Below, piece after piece: positions 1 through 13,100 of a stretch of DNA of 64,000 bases. Position 1 is the stretch's first letter; each line of letters opens with the position of its first letter. A model generated the notes under the pieces. That model was not told the origin of the DNA. It ran no database searches and was given only the letters and a program-made list of their open reading frames with translations. The stretch is from Deltaproteobacteria bacterium (lineage in GTDB: Bacteria; Myxococcota; JACRCW01): NCBI GenBank assembly GCA_016218805.1, contig JACRCW010000092.1, forward strand, positions 62,001-126,000, read 5' to 3'. Made by a program: the position numbers and the translations under genes.

Positions 1-1182
1 CCGGCCCATGAGGTGGCGGGCCTGTGCGAGCTGCTGGAGCGGCGGTTCCGCAAGCGCGTACTGCAGCAGCGTTTGATGGCGGATCCGGAACTGGACGGCA
101 CCCTGGCGCGCGCGCTGAGCTGCCCGGACAAGCTGACGCTGGCCGCGTTCCGGCACATGCAGACGCTCGCCCCGCTCCTGACTGACCGTCTGGATGACTG
201 GTTGGAGGAGGTGACGAGGCTGTTGGACCGGGGCGCGTACGACCCGGCGGTGCTGCGGTACCTGACGGACAAGGAGGCCGCCGACGTCTGGCGTCTCTAC
301 CTGGGGGTGGCGTTCTGCCTGGTGGCCGTGGGGACGGTCCATGCGGACGCGCAGCGGGCGTGGGCCGCGGCACTGGCGCCGGACGTCATGCTGGCTGCGC
401 GCGGGAGCTGGCTGCAGGTGAACCAGCCGGAGCGGACACTGGCGTTCGTGGAAGACTGTTGGAAGGCGCACGTGCCGGGTGTGAAGGAGTTCTCGTGGCC
501 GTTGCTGGTGGCAATGGGGTGCCGGTTCGGGCGGTGGCGCGCGGCGTGCGAGGCCCTGGCCAAAGCAATGGGCGAGGAGAGGCGGATGATCCCGCAGGGG
601 CGGATGCTGGAGCATGTCCGCAGGCTGTTGCTGGCGCGCGCCTGCCATCTGGTGCCGCTGCGGGCGCGGTTTGACGGGGCACCCAAGGCGGACGTTGAGG
701 CGCTGCGCCACGCGGCGGCGGCGCCGCGGACGGCGTACCTGGAGGGGGCGGACTTTGCGGGGATGTGGGAGCGGACCCCGGGGCCAGCGCGGGAGTTGTT
801 CCACGCCCTGGACCTGGCGCGGGAATGGGACGTCCCAGCATCCATGGTGCTCCCGCCCGGGGACCCGGATGCGCGCGCAGCGCTGCGCGCGTGGGCGTGG
901 CAGCGCGTGCTGGCCTCCCAGCCCGAATCCATGTTGTCCGCCACGGCGGTGGACCAGGCCCTGGTGACCGCCGCGCCCCTGGCGGCCCTGGTACCGCCTC
1001 CCGCGCCCGCGGACTGGATGGCGCTGTCCTACGGCGTGCGGCTTCTGCGCGAGCACCTCCCGCGCGTGATGGGTGCATTCCGGGTGCAGACGGTCACCCG
1101 GGAGGCGCCGCGCATCGGCCGCAACGGCCCCTGCCCGTGCGGCAGCGGTAAGAAGCACAAGAAGTGCTGTGGGGCGGCCTGA
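1..1182 (+). CDS. SEC-C motif protein, 5'-partial
   Basis: The frame is open from base 1 (Pro-Ala-His-Glu-Val-Ala...), so the gene probably begins before the window; a GTG at 13 is the first possible internal start and gives 389 residues. The body is helical and Ala/Arg/Leu-rich with no domain I can name. The last ~20 residues are a clear SEC-C motif ([13 protein letters not shown]), a small zinc-binding module found at the C-terminus of SecA and of many otherwise unrelated proteins. The motif indicates zinc-mediated protein or ribosome contact but does not define function. The gene converges on the giant TPR gene with only 12 bp between the stop codons. Confidence 0.75.
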   Translation, partial: PAHEVAGLCELLERRFRKRVLQQRLMADPELDGTLARALSCPDKLTLAAFRHMQTLAPLLTDRLDDWLEEVTRLLDRGAYDPAVLRYLTDKEAADVWRLYLGVAFCLVAVGTVHADAQRAWAAALAPDVMLAARGSWLQVNQPERTLAFVEDCWKAHVPGVKEFSWPLLVAMGCRFGRWRAACEALAKAMGEERRMIPQGRMLEHVRRLLLARACHLVPLRARFDGAPKADVEALRHAAAAPRTAYLEGADFAGMWERTPGPARELFHALDLAREWDVPASMVLPPGDPDARAALRAWAWQRVLASQPESMLSATAVDQALVTAAPLAALVPPPAPADWMALSYGVRLLREHLPRVMGAFRVQTVTREAPRIGRNGPCPCGSGKKHKKCCGAA

Positions 1183-1194
1183 CCGCCACGCCGC

Positions 1195-4100
1195 TCACGC
1201 GCCGGCCGCCTCTTCCAGGCCCAGCCGCTGGCGCGCCTCCAGCCCTTCCTCCAGGCACGCCCACCGCAGCAGCCCGCGGCTCCACATGGTCTTGAACGCG
1301 CCGGGCTTCTCCATCCACGCCATGCGGTCCAGCGCATCCAGCGCCACCGCCAGCGACCCGGCGGCCAAAAACGCCACGCGCCCCAGCAGCGCGCGGCCCT
1401 CATCCACGCCGGGCAGGCGTCCGTCGTTGAGCGCTTCCACCGCGGCCGCGCGCTCGTCATCCGGCTGGTTGGCCACGCGGCTGCGCAGGGCCTTCTCCAG
1501 CACCTGGGCCAGTTCACGGCTGCGCGGTGTCTGCTGCTCCGGCGGCCGGCCCAGGAACGCCGCCATGGCCCGCATCAGTTCCGTCAGCTCCAGCGTGCTG
1601 CTGCACACGGACGGCTCCAGGCCCCACCGCACGGTGGCAAACCCCACCGCCATGACCGCGCGCCGCACCGCGTCCGGCGCGCGCACCACATCCGGGCCCA
1701 GCACCAGGTGCGGGCCGGTGAGTCCGCCAATGAACGCGCCCGGCTGCTCCGTGATGACCACGGGCAGCGTGCCGTCCGCCAGGCTGCGGGCAAACCGGAT
1801 GTCCGCGGCCAGGCGGCGTGCCTCGTCACCGCTGAGGGAGCGCGAGGGAATCTCCGGCCGTTCCAGCAGCGCGTGCAGTTCACGGTTCCAGCTGGACGCC
1901 AGGCGCGCCATGTGGACGGGGAATTCGCCGGGGGCGAGCCAGCTTGCGTCCTTGGACAGTGCCAGCGCGCGCCCGGATTCTGAGGGCAGCGGCGTCTCCG
2001 GCGGCGGGGGCGGCGGCTTGCCGGCGAGCAGCGCCGCGGCTTCCCGCGCCAACTGGGCACGCCGCGGCTGGCTGCGGGAGACAAACGCGCGCTCCAGCCA
2101 CGTGTACGCCTCCGGGAGGTCCGCGTTGTCATCCAGCAGGGCGCGCGCCGCGGCCTCCGCCAGCGCGGGGTCCGGCGGCGGCGCTGGGAACAGGTCGGTC
2201 AGGCGCGCGCGCAGCTTGGCGTCGGTCCCGGCCAGGCCCACCGCGGTGCGCACCAGTGCCGCGCCGCGCGCCGCGTCCCGCAGTTCCACAAACGCCACGC
2301 GCGCGGCATCAGCCGCCAGGGTGGCGCCCATCTTGGGGTCCGCCACGTTGCGCAGCGCTGCCTCCACGTGCCCCACCCACGCCGCGTGCGCGCCGGCGCG
2401 CCGGGCGGCGTCCACCGCCAGCAGGCGCCCCCGCCAGCCGTCATCCGCCGCCAGCGCCGCCTCCGCGTGGCGCAGCAGCTGTTCCGGCGGGACGTTGCGC
2501 TCCTGCCGCAGCGCCTGGGCCAGTGCCCGGTGCAGCGCGGGCGGCAGGTCCACCGGGGGCTGGGCGGCGTGGAGCGGGCCGGCCAGGGTGGCCAGCAGGT
2601 CTTCCGCCTCCGCGGCGGCGGCGGCGTCCACGGCGCTGACCAGCACCGCCGCGTCCGCCCCGCCTGCCAGCACCGCCTGCAGCAGCGCCTCGGCGCGCGC
2701 GCGCGCGTTTCCGGCCTTCTCCCAGGCGGCGGCCTCGTCACGGAACGCCAGCTGGCGCTCATCCGGCGCGCCCGCCAGCTGCGCCACGCGGCGGAACAGG
2801 ACGGCGGCCGCGGCGGCGTCATCCTCCAGGCGGGAGAGCGCCAGCGCGCGCAGCAGTGAAGGGTTTCCGGGCAGCGCGGTGTGTGCCCGCTCCAGCAGCG
2901 CCCGGGCGGCGGTGCCCTGCCCCGCGTTCTGCAACGTGGCGGCCTGCCGGAGCATCCACGCGGCGAACGCGCGCGGCTCATCCGACGCGCTGGGCACATC
3001 ACGCGCCTCCATCAGGGTGCGCACGGCCTCCATGGGGTCGCCGTGGCGTTCAGCGGCGCGGGCCAGCGCCTGCCGGGCGGCGGCGTGCTCCGGGTCCACC
3101 TCCAGCGCGCGGCGGAGCGCGGCCCGCCCATCACCACCGGTGGACTCCAGGCACGCACCGCGGCGGTAGGCCACTTCCGCGGCGGGGACGCCGGGCAGGT
3201 CCCCATCCGCGCTGTCCGGCACCCGCGCGAACCAGCGCGCCGCCGCCTCCAGGTTGTTGCGGCGGAACGCCAGGTCCGCCAACGCCAGGGCCACCCGGGA
3301 CCGCAGCGGGTCCGCCTCCAGTGCGGAACCAAACGCCGCGGCGGCCTGGGCTTCGTCCCCGCCGACGTCACGCCACAGGGTCCCGGCGCGTTCAAACATG
3401 GCCGCGCGCGCGGTGGGCTCCTCCTGGGCGGCGGCCACGCGCTGCGCCAGCGGTGCCAGGCGCGCCGTCTTGCCCTGCCGCCGCAGGCGCACCTCCACGG
3501 CGTCAAACGTGGTGATGTCCCGCGGGTCCACCTCCAGCAACTGCAGCCGCGCGTCATCCGCGGCGGCCGCATCCGGCACGGCTTCCCAGGCGGTGACCGC
3601 TTCGCGCAGCAGCTCCGCCTTCACGCTGGCGGCGGATTCCCGGGACGCGGCGTCCAGGTAGGCGCGGGCCGCCTGGGCGGGGCGGCCGGACTTCATCATC
3701 CAGTGGGCCACCCGCGCCGCGGAGCGGTTCTCGCCCAGGGACGCCAGCTCCGCGTGCGCCTTGATGGCCTCCGGCGCCACGCCCGCGGCCTCGGCCAGCA
3801 GCGCGCGGGATTGCCAGTAGCGCGTGGCCTCACGGCGGCCGGTGGGTGGCGCCACGGCGCCCAACCAGCCCAGCGCGTCCGCGGCCCGCGCCGTGCGCAA
3901 CGCCATGTCCGCCAGCTTCTGCGCCGCCGCCACCACGCTGCCCGGGTCACCCAGCGCATCCCGCAGCGCGGCCAGCGTGTCCTCCGCCGGGCGGTCCCGC
4001 AGTTCCATGAGCTCCGCGCGGCGCAGCGCGCCCCGCACGCGCGCGGCCCCGTCCGCGGCGGCGGCGTCCAGGGCATCCAGCTCGGAGGCGCTGTCCTGGG

Positions 4101-7100
4101 CCTGCGCGGCCAGCCGGGCCATCCATTCGGCCTCCGCCGGCGTGAGGGGGCGGGCGGAGCCGGCGGCACGCAGCGCGTTCACGGCGCCCTGCGGGTCCAT
4201 CAGCGGGCCGCCCAGCCATTCGGCGGCCTCGCGCCAGATGAACGCCTTCTCCGCGGGGACCCCGGTATGCCGCGCAATGGTGGACAGCAGCCGGACCACG
4301 TCCGCGGCATCTCCCCGGCCACGCGCGGCGGCCAGCAGCACCTCCACGGCGCTGCGGTCGGAGGGGTCCTTCTCTATCCGCCGCACCGCCAGCCGTTCGG
4401 CTTCGTCCAGCGAGCCGGTGCGCGCCAGCACCGCGACGCCCTCCGTCAGCAGCGCGGCGGTCACCTCTTCCGGGAGCGCGTGGGCCACCGACAGCGCGGC
4501 CAGCTGCTGCCAGCGCTGCACGGCCGCCTCCCACCGCCGCGCGTGCTCGGCGTCCCGGCACAGCCACAGCAGCGTGGCGGCGTCCTCGGCGTCAGAGTTG
4601 GACTGCATCAGCGCCAGGTCCCGGCTGCCCTCCAGCACCACCGCTTCCCCCCCGGCGGTGCGGCGCGCCAGCCACGCCCCCACCAGTTCGCGGCGCTCGT
4701 CCCGGTCCGCGGCGGACCAGCGCGCGCGCACGGCCGCCAGCGCGCGCAGCGGCGCACCCCGCGCCAGCGCGGCATCCCGCACGGCGGCGCACGCCGCGGC
4801 GGACTGCGCGGCCACCCGGTTGAGGACCGCCATGGCCCGGGACGGCTCACCGGCCACCTCAAATGCGTCGGCCGCGTCCAGCGCCGCCAGCGCGCGCGGG
4901 TCGGTGCCGGTGTCAGCATCCAGCGCCGCCTCCAGCGCGGTGGCCAGCCGGGCGGGATCCCCCTGCAGGCGCGCCAGCTCCACGCGCAGCGTCCGGATCC
5001 GCGCATCCGCACCCGGGTAGGCCTCCAGGATCTCCAGCGCGCGCACCGGATCCGCCAGCCGGTCGGTCCACAGGTGGGCGGCCTCCAGCAGCGGATCCGC
5101 GGCCCGCTCCTCCGGCAGCTTGCGCGCCGCTTCCACCAGCGCCTCCGCGAGCGCCCGCGTGTCCCCCGCCGCGCGGGCCAGGTCCACGCGCCGCTTGAGC
5201 AACGATCCGTCACCGGGCAGCAGATCCAGGGCCCGCGCCACGTGGTGCAGGGCGCGACGGGGTACGCCGCTCTCCTCCCACAGCCCCGCCAGTTCCAGGT
5301 GCGCCTGTTCCGGGGGCACCCGCCCGTGGGCCAGCGCGGCCTCCAGCGCGTCGCGCAGGCGGTCGCGCGCACCCTCGCGCCGCGCCTCCTCCACCAGCAG
5401 GACCAGCGCGGCGGGTGGGAAGCCGCGCTGGGCCGCCAGCGCCTCACGTTCCGCCAGGCCCAGGCGGCGCCCCACCGGCTCGCCCAGGGTCCCCTGCGCC
5501 CCCAGCAGCGCGGCGCCGCATTGGTCCGCCCACAGCTCATCCCGGCCGTCACGGGCGGCGGCCCGCACGCGCGCCAGCGCCTCCCCGGTGGTGCCGGCCA
5601 GCGCCCCGGCGGCCAGCACGTGCAGCCACGCGTCGTGCCCGTCCGCCAGCGCGGCCACGCGTTCGTGCACCGCCGGCTGGGCGGGGTCCTGCACCAACAG
5701 CATGGCCAGCAGGGACCGCTCCTCATCCGGGCGGCCCTGGCGCCGCGCCACGGTGGCCAGCACGCGCAGCGCGTCCCGGCCCTTGGCGCCGGGCTGCTGG
5801 GACAACACCTCAAACGCCCGGCGCGCCACCTCCGGGAAGCCCAACCGCTCCGCCACGCCGCCCAGGATCTGCGCGGCGGCCACGTCGGGCTCTTCGGATC
5901 CCAGCAGCTCCGCCGCGCGCTGCAGCGCCGGGGGGAAGCCACCGTCCGGGTCACACCAGCCCGCCAGGGCGTCCGTGACACGCGCGCAGGTGGCCGGGCC
6001 CCGGGCCGCCACGCGGCGCAGGGCGTCCAGCACCACGGCGGGCTCGGCGGTGGCCACCAGGTCCCGCAGGACGGACAGCTCGGCGTTCTCATCCGCGCCC
6101 GCCAGGCGGGACAGCGCGTCCACCGCCGCCACGCTGCCCTGCGCGGCCAGCGAGGTCAGGACGCGGCGTTCCTCGTCCGCGTCGCGCCGCAGCGCGTGCA
6201 GGTCCGCCTCCGCCCAGTCCGCCGCGGCGGGCGGCACGCCGGCCTGGCGCGCGTGGCCTATCCAGGCCGCGGCGTCATCAAACCGCTCCAGGCGCAACCA
6301 CAGCGCCGCCAGCGCCAGCATGTCCGCGCCGGAGTCCGCCACGTGCTCCAGCGCGCGCGCCTGCAACGCCTCCGCGCCGGCGGCGGCCGCGCGCCGCCAC
6401 GCGGCCTCCCACAGCGGCGCCGGGGCCTGCCCGGCCTGCAGCGCGTCCATGGCGTCAACCAGGCGCCCTTCCTCCAGCAGCAGTTGTCCGCGCTCCGCCT
6501 GCCAGGCGGCCGCCTGCTCCGCCGGCCCCAGGCGCGCCAGCTGTTCCAGCGCCTCCAGCTGGTGTTCGCGGTCCCCGCGCGCCCGGGCCAGTTCCAGCAG
6601 GCGGCGCGCGCGCCGCGGTGTGGCCACGCGGGCCTGCGCGCCCCACAGCGCGCGGTATTCCGCGTCCGCATCCAGCTCATTGGCCGCAGCGCCGGCCAGC
6701 CGGTCCAGCGCGTCCGCCGCCTCCGCGTCCGTGTTGGCCAGCTGCGCCCAGGTCCACGCCAGGTCCCGAACGGCCGCCGGCCCCGCCACCACGGCCACGT
6801 CACACGCCGCGGGGCCCAGGTGCGGCCGCAGGGAGACCAGTTCGCGCAGCAGCGCGCGGCCCGCGTCTCCGGCCAGGTACGGGCGCCGGCGGATGAAATC
6901 CCCGTCCACGGCCATGCCGCGCCGCAGCAGTTCCCGCAGCGCCGCCACGGCCACGTCCACCCGCGCGTCCTGCGCGGCGCGCGCCTCCACGCGCCGCAGC
7001 GTCCATGAGGCGCGGGCCTCCAGTGCGGGCAGCGCGTCCGGCAGGTCCCCCGCCAGCCAGCCGTGCTCCTCCCAGCCGGGCGCCCCCTCCAGCACGCGCC

Positions 7101-10100
7101 GGGGGGCGCCGGCTTCCGGTGCCAGCGCCGTGCGGACGGCGGTGACGTCCTCACCGCGGCCACCGCGGGCGTACGCGCGGTCCACCTGCGCGCGCGCGTC
7201 CTCCAGCAGGCCCACCGCCACGGACGCCCGCGCCGCGTCCATCCACAGGTCGGCGCGGTCGGCGTTTTCGGCCGCCTCGCGGGTGACCCGCGCCACCTCC
7301 ATGGGCGTGGTGGACACGCGCGGCATCCACTGCAGGAAGCGCAGACGCGCCCCTTCATCACCGTGGGCGGTCAGGCCGGCGCGCAGCCGGTCTGCCAGGG
7401 CGCGGTGCAGGCGCGCCCGGGACAACACATCCAGCACCCGCTCCTCCAACAGCCCCCCCCGCGGCGAGGGAAACGCGCGCAGCAGCAGCTCGCCGGCGCG
7501 GGTGCCCTGCCCCGCCTCGTCCAGCTCGTCGGCGGCGGCCAGCACTTCGTCCTCCTCACCCGCCTCCTCGGCGGCGTGCGCGCGCACCTCCGCCGCCTCC
7601 GCCAGCTGTCCCGCCGCCCGGAGCGCTTCCGCGTGGGCACGCGCGTGCTCCCGACTGGGCAGGGCCGCGTGCGCCCGCCGGGCGGTCTCCAGGGTCAGCG
7701 CCGGGTCCGCTACGTCCACGGCCAGCTGCAGCGCCTTGCTCCACAGCGCCTGCGCCTCCACGCCCTGCTGGCGTTCCGCCCAGGACGACACTTCGGCGGC
7801 CGCCTCCCGCAGCGCGCCGGTCTCCTCCAGCAGTTCCACCAGCGCCGCCCGTGCGGGCCGGTGGTCCGGCACCAGGTCCGCCCAGCGGCGGCAGTGCGGC
7901 AGCGCAGCCGCGGGGTCTTCCAACCGGTCGCGCGCAACCTCCACCGCCTGCTCCCGGGCGGCCGGCTCCTCAGAGGCGGGCAGCAGGGGGCACAGGCGGC
8001 CCAGCGTGTCCAGGACGTCACGCCAGCGCTCCAACTCCTGGAACCACGCCAGGCGCCGCCGCAGGTCCTCCACCGCCGGCGCGCGCAGCTTCAGGGACCA
8101 CGCGCGGGCCGCCTCAAAGTCCCCGCGCTGCGCGAACATCTCCGCCAGCTGCCGGACCGCGGCCTCGCCCTGGGGCGCGCCGCCCTCCCCGGCGGCGCGG
8201 TCCGCCGCCTGGGCCAGCTCCGTCAGCAGCGCTTCCTTCTCGCCCGCCGGGCGGTCCAGCGCGCGGCGGGCCAGTTCACTGAGCGCGGCGGGGGACGCCC
8301 TCGGCAGGGACGCCCACTTCTGGATGAGCGCGTCCGGGAGGTCCGCCAGGCGGCCCAGCGCTTCCGCGCGCTCGCCCAGCTGCGCGGCAACGTCCGGGGG
8401 CACCGCCTCCAGCAGCGCACCCACGTCCGCCAGCCGGCCGGATTCCAGGGCCCAGCCCAGCGCCAGCCGCTGGCGTGCCGGGGTGGTCTCCGCCGCCACG
8501 GCGGCCGCCGCCGCGCGCACGGCCTCCTCCGCGTCCCCCGCGGTCCACGCCTGGTGGGCCGCGCGCTCCAACAGCTCCGCGCGCTGGGACGCCTCCACCG
8601 CGGCCGACGCCACCGCCAGCAGCAGGCGCGCCTGTTCCCGCGGCGGCAGGTCCGCGCCGCGCAGCTCCAGCAGGGCGCCGGCCAGGGCGGGTGTGGCGGC
8701 CTGGGTGACGGGGAGGAGCAGCTCGCGCGCCAGCGCGCGGGCGCCGGTCTGCGCCAGCCGCAGCGCCGTCTCCGCCAGGATCTCCTCGGGAATCTCGGCG
8801 CCCTCGTCCCGGCCCTGCAGGAGTGCGCGGGCGGCGGCGGCCGCGTCCGCCGCGCTGAGCCGCCAGCGGGCCAGCAGCACGTATTCTGCCGGTGGCCCCA
8901 CGCCCAGCGCGCGCGCGGTCTGCAGGACATCCGCCGCCTCCGCGTGCCGTGACGCATCCGCCAGCGCGCGCGCCTGCCGGCGCAGGAACCGCGCGCGCTC
9001 CAGCGGTCCCTCCACGAGCGTGGCGGCGCGGCCCCACGCATCCGCCGCCTGGCTCCACGCCCCGGCGGCCTCCGCGGCCGCCCCCAGGCGGCGCCACGCA
9101 TCCGCATCACCCGGGGACAGCTCCGTCACCCGCCCCCACAGCGCGGCGGATTCAAACACGCCCGCCTCAGTGGCGGCGCGCGCCAGCGTCCGTGCAAACG
9201 CCTCCTCAGTGACCCCGGCGGCGTGACTGGGCTCCAGGCGCCCCAGCACCGCCCACGCCTCCGGCGCGTCCCCGGCGGCCAACAACGCCTCACCCAGCTT
9301 CCACGAAATGCCATCATCCCGCCCCAGCTGCAGCGCCATCCCGTACGCGCGCACCGCATCCAGCGCGCGCCCCTGCGCGCGCGCCAGGTCCCCCAGGCGC
9401 GCGGCCTCCACCGCCGCCAGCTGCGGCTGCCGCTCGCGCAGCATGTCCACCAGGTGTTGCGTGGCGTCCAGCTGGGTCGGGATGTCGTTGGCCAGCACGG
9501 CCACGTCCCGCAGCGCGCTCCACGCGGTGGGGTAGCCGGGATGCCGGTCCGTGGCCCAGCGGGCCACGCGCACGGCGGCGTCCGCCGCGCCCAGGCGCAC
9601 CAGCGCGCGCGCGCCCTCCAGCGCCAGCCGCGCTGCCTCCTCCGGGTCGGCCTCGCGCTTCACGCGCAGGGCAACCACCGCTTCCACGTCCACGGCGCGC
9701 CCCGCGCGCTCCGCCACCTGCTGGCGCAGCGGCAACGCCCACGCCATCTCTCCCTCGTCCATCCCGGCGGCTTGCAGCTCCGCCCAGGCCTCCTGGTCCC
9801 GCCCCAGCTCCTTGGAGAGGATCTCCGCCCGCGCAATGTGCAGCTCCTGCCGCGCGGGGCCTTCCGGCGTGGCGTCCAGCAGGCGCAGCTGCACCGCCGC
9901 CGCGTCCTCGGGGCGGTCCATGGCGCGGAACAACTCAGCCAGGGCGCGCAGGGCGGCGGGCGCGCGCGGGTCCAGGCGCAGCGCGCCCTGCAGCACCGCC
10001 ACCGCCAGCCGGGGCCGCTGCATGATCCCCGCCAGCACCGCACCGGCCTCCTCCAGGTACGACGCCACCTCCGGGGTCTGCCGCAGCCGGGCCACCATCA

Positions 10101-13100
10101 GGCAGGTGCGCACCAGGCTGGCGGGCGGCAGCGTGCGGTGCAGGTCCATCAGGCGCTTGAGCGGCGCGTCGGACAGCGGGGCCGCGCGCAGCGCTTCGCG
10201 GCACAGCTGGACGGCGCGGGCCGGCTGGCCCAGCGGCCCGGCGTACAGGTCCGCCGCGGAGATGAGGTGCGCGGTGCGGCGCGGTCCCTCCGTGGAACGG
10301 GCGCGGTACTCATGCAGCGCGGCCAGGTCCAGGTGCCGGCCGCGACCCTCCAGCACGCGCTGGAGCGCGCGCGCCACCTCTTCATCCTCCGGGTGCGCGC
10401 GGAAGCTGCGCTCCAGCGCTTCCGCCGCGCGGTCCCCGTGCCCCAGCTTCTCCTCCAGCAGCGCCAGCCGCCGGAACACCTGGGCGCGGTCCTCGCCGGC
10501 GCCCTCCAGCGCCTCCGCCTGGCTCAGCGTGCGCAGGGCCTCCTCCGGCTCATTGCGCTGCTCATAGATGTCCGCCAGGCGCCACAGCAGCGCGCGGCGC
10601 TCCACGCCGGCGGCGCGGGCCGCCTCCGGCTCACGCCGGGCCAGCTCCAGCAGCTGGTGCGCCGCCTGTTCCTCCGCCTCCGGGTTGGCCCGCTGCGCGT
10701 GCGTGGCGGCAAAGCGCAGCCAGGTCAGCCGCTCCATGGCGGAGCCCCCGCGCTCCGCCAGCACCTTGGCCAGCTCCATGGCCGCGCGCACCGCGCGGGC
10801 CGGGTCGGACTCCACGCAGCGCCGGGCCGTGCGCGCCAGCGCGGGCGCGTGGTTGGGCCACACGGACAGCACCGCGGCCTCGGCCTCGCTGGCCAGCGGC
10901 TCCGGGAGCGTGAGGCCCTCCAGCTCCGCGGCGGCCTCCATGCGGTCGCCCTCCGGGAGGACCGCCGCGGCCAGCACACGCATGAGCGCCTGCGCCCGCT
11001 CCTCCCCGTCCGCAGCGCCGCGCACGCAGTCCCGGATGGCCCCGCGCAACGGCTCCGTCAGGCGCACACCCGTCTCCAGCACGCCCAGGATGCCGCGCAC
11101 GGCCACCAGCGCCCCGCGACCGCTGGCCGTCAGCTCCAGCCGCGCCGCGCGCACCGCGCGGTCGGCGTCCAGCTCATTGCGCGCGCGCTGCCACAGCGCG
11201 TCACACAGCGCGCCGTACTCGCCGGCGGCCTCCAGTGCGTCCTCCAGCTGGTCCACGTCGTCCGCGCTGCCCTTGCGCGCGGCACGGCGGGCGGCGGCCA
11301 CCGCCTCCGTGTGGCGCCCCGCCAGGCTGGCCGCCTGGCGCGCCCGGCGCGCCCACTGCAGCGCCTCCAGGCCCTGCGCGCGTCCCTCCGCCGCCTCCAT
11401 CACGCGCAGCGCCGTGTCCACCTGGCCCAGCTCTTCCGCCAGGTCCGCCGCGCGCGAACAGATGGCCGCCGACGCGCCCTGCAGCGCCTGCGGGACCAGC
11501 CGCTCCAGCGCTTCCTCGGCGCTGCCGTGCTCACACAGCAATTCCACCAGCCGCAGCTCCACGCCGTCCGCGTCCTCCGGTGACGCCGCCCGCAGGCCCT
11601 CCAGCCCCGCCCGCTCAATGTCCGGCAGACCGCGCACGCGCGCGCCGGTGACAAGGGCGCGCCAGTCGGCCGCGGTGTCGGAGGCGCGCTCGCGCATCTC
11701 ACGCACAATGGCCAGCGCGCGGTCCGGGGCCTCCCCCGCCAGGCGGCGCAGCACGTGCACCAGCGCGTCCCGCGGCGCGGCCGGCGCCGCCCACATGGCC
11801 ACAAACGCACCCACCGCTTCCGCCGGGGACAGCGCGGCCAGCCCCTCCACCGTCACCGGCGAACGCACCCCCGGCGCCAACAACTGCCGCGTCTGCGTGG
11901 GCTCCTCCTGGTCCGCTTCAAACGGCAGCGCGTCATGGATGTTCTCGCCCGGGCCGGGCGCGTCCTCGTCAGCGGGGCCGTGGGACACCAGCGCGCGCGT
12001 GACGCCCGTGGGCTCCTCACGCGTGGTGACGGTGGCGTCCCGCGGCGGCAGAGGCAGGGGCGCAGCCGGCAGGACGGTGACCGCCTCCGGCGCGCGTCCG
12101 CGCAGCTCCGCCATGGCCTGCTCCCAGTCCGGCGTGCGGCAGCCCGCATCCGTCCCGGCACGCTCCAGCAGGGCCAGCGCGTCCGCGTCACGGCCCTTGA
12201 GCCGCCACAGCGCCAGCCCGCCCAGCAGCGACACGCGGGCGCCCTGCGGCGCGCCCGGCCCCAGCGTCCAGCGGGCCACCAGCTCCACGTCACGCAGGGC
12301 CCACGCGGCTTCCGCCGCCGCGGCGCGCCACGCCGGGTCATCATGCTCAGACAGCGCCCGCTGCCACAGCGGTGACGCGCCCGCCACATCACCCAGCGGG
12401 CCACCGGTGGACTCCGCCGCCAGCGCCAGCGCGCGCGCACGCTCCACCCCCGGCGGCGCCAGCTCCGCCGCGCGCAGCGCGTGGCGCACCGCCTCCGCGT
12501 GGCGCCCTTCCGCGCCGTGCAGCCGGGCCAGGGCTTCCAGGGCCGTGGAGGTCTCCCCGTGGCGGACGGCGCGCAGCAGCGCGCGCCGCGCCCCGGGCAG
12601 GTCCCCCAGTTCCATGCGCGCACGGCCCAGCACCAGCGAAGCGGCCGCTTCATCCGCGGCCGGCAGCGGGAGGTCCAGCGCGCGCCGCGCCGCCGCCACC
12701 GCGTCCGCAAACCGCCCCGCGGCCAGCGCCACCTGCGCCATCTCCATGGCCACGCGCGCGGAGGTGGGGCGAGCTTCGCCAGCCACCTCCAGCGCGGACA
12801 GCGCGGCGCCCGCGTCCGCCCCGCGCAGCGCGCGCGCCCAGGACAGCGCGGCGGCGTGCACCAGCGCGGGGTCACTGGCCACGCGCGCCGCCGCCACCAC
12901 GCGCTGCCAGTCCTCCGCGGAACCGCCCCGCAGGCGCGCCCAGGCCAGCGTGACGTCCGGGTCCTGCGGGTTGCGCGCCAGCGCCTCATCCATGGCGGCG
13001 GCGGCTTCTTCGCGCGCGCTGGGGTCCTCACGCAGCGCCTCCGCCAGCAGGCTGAGCGCCAGCGGGTGCCCCACCGCGCGGTCCAGCCGCGCGCGCGCCG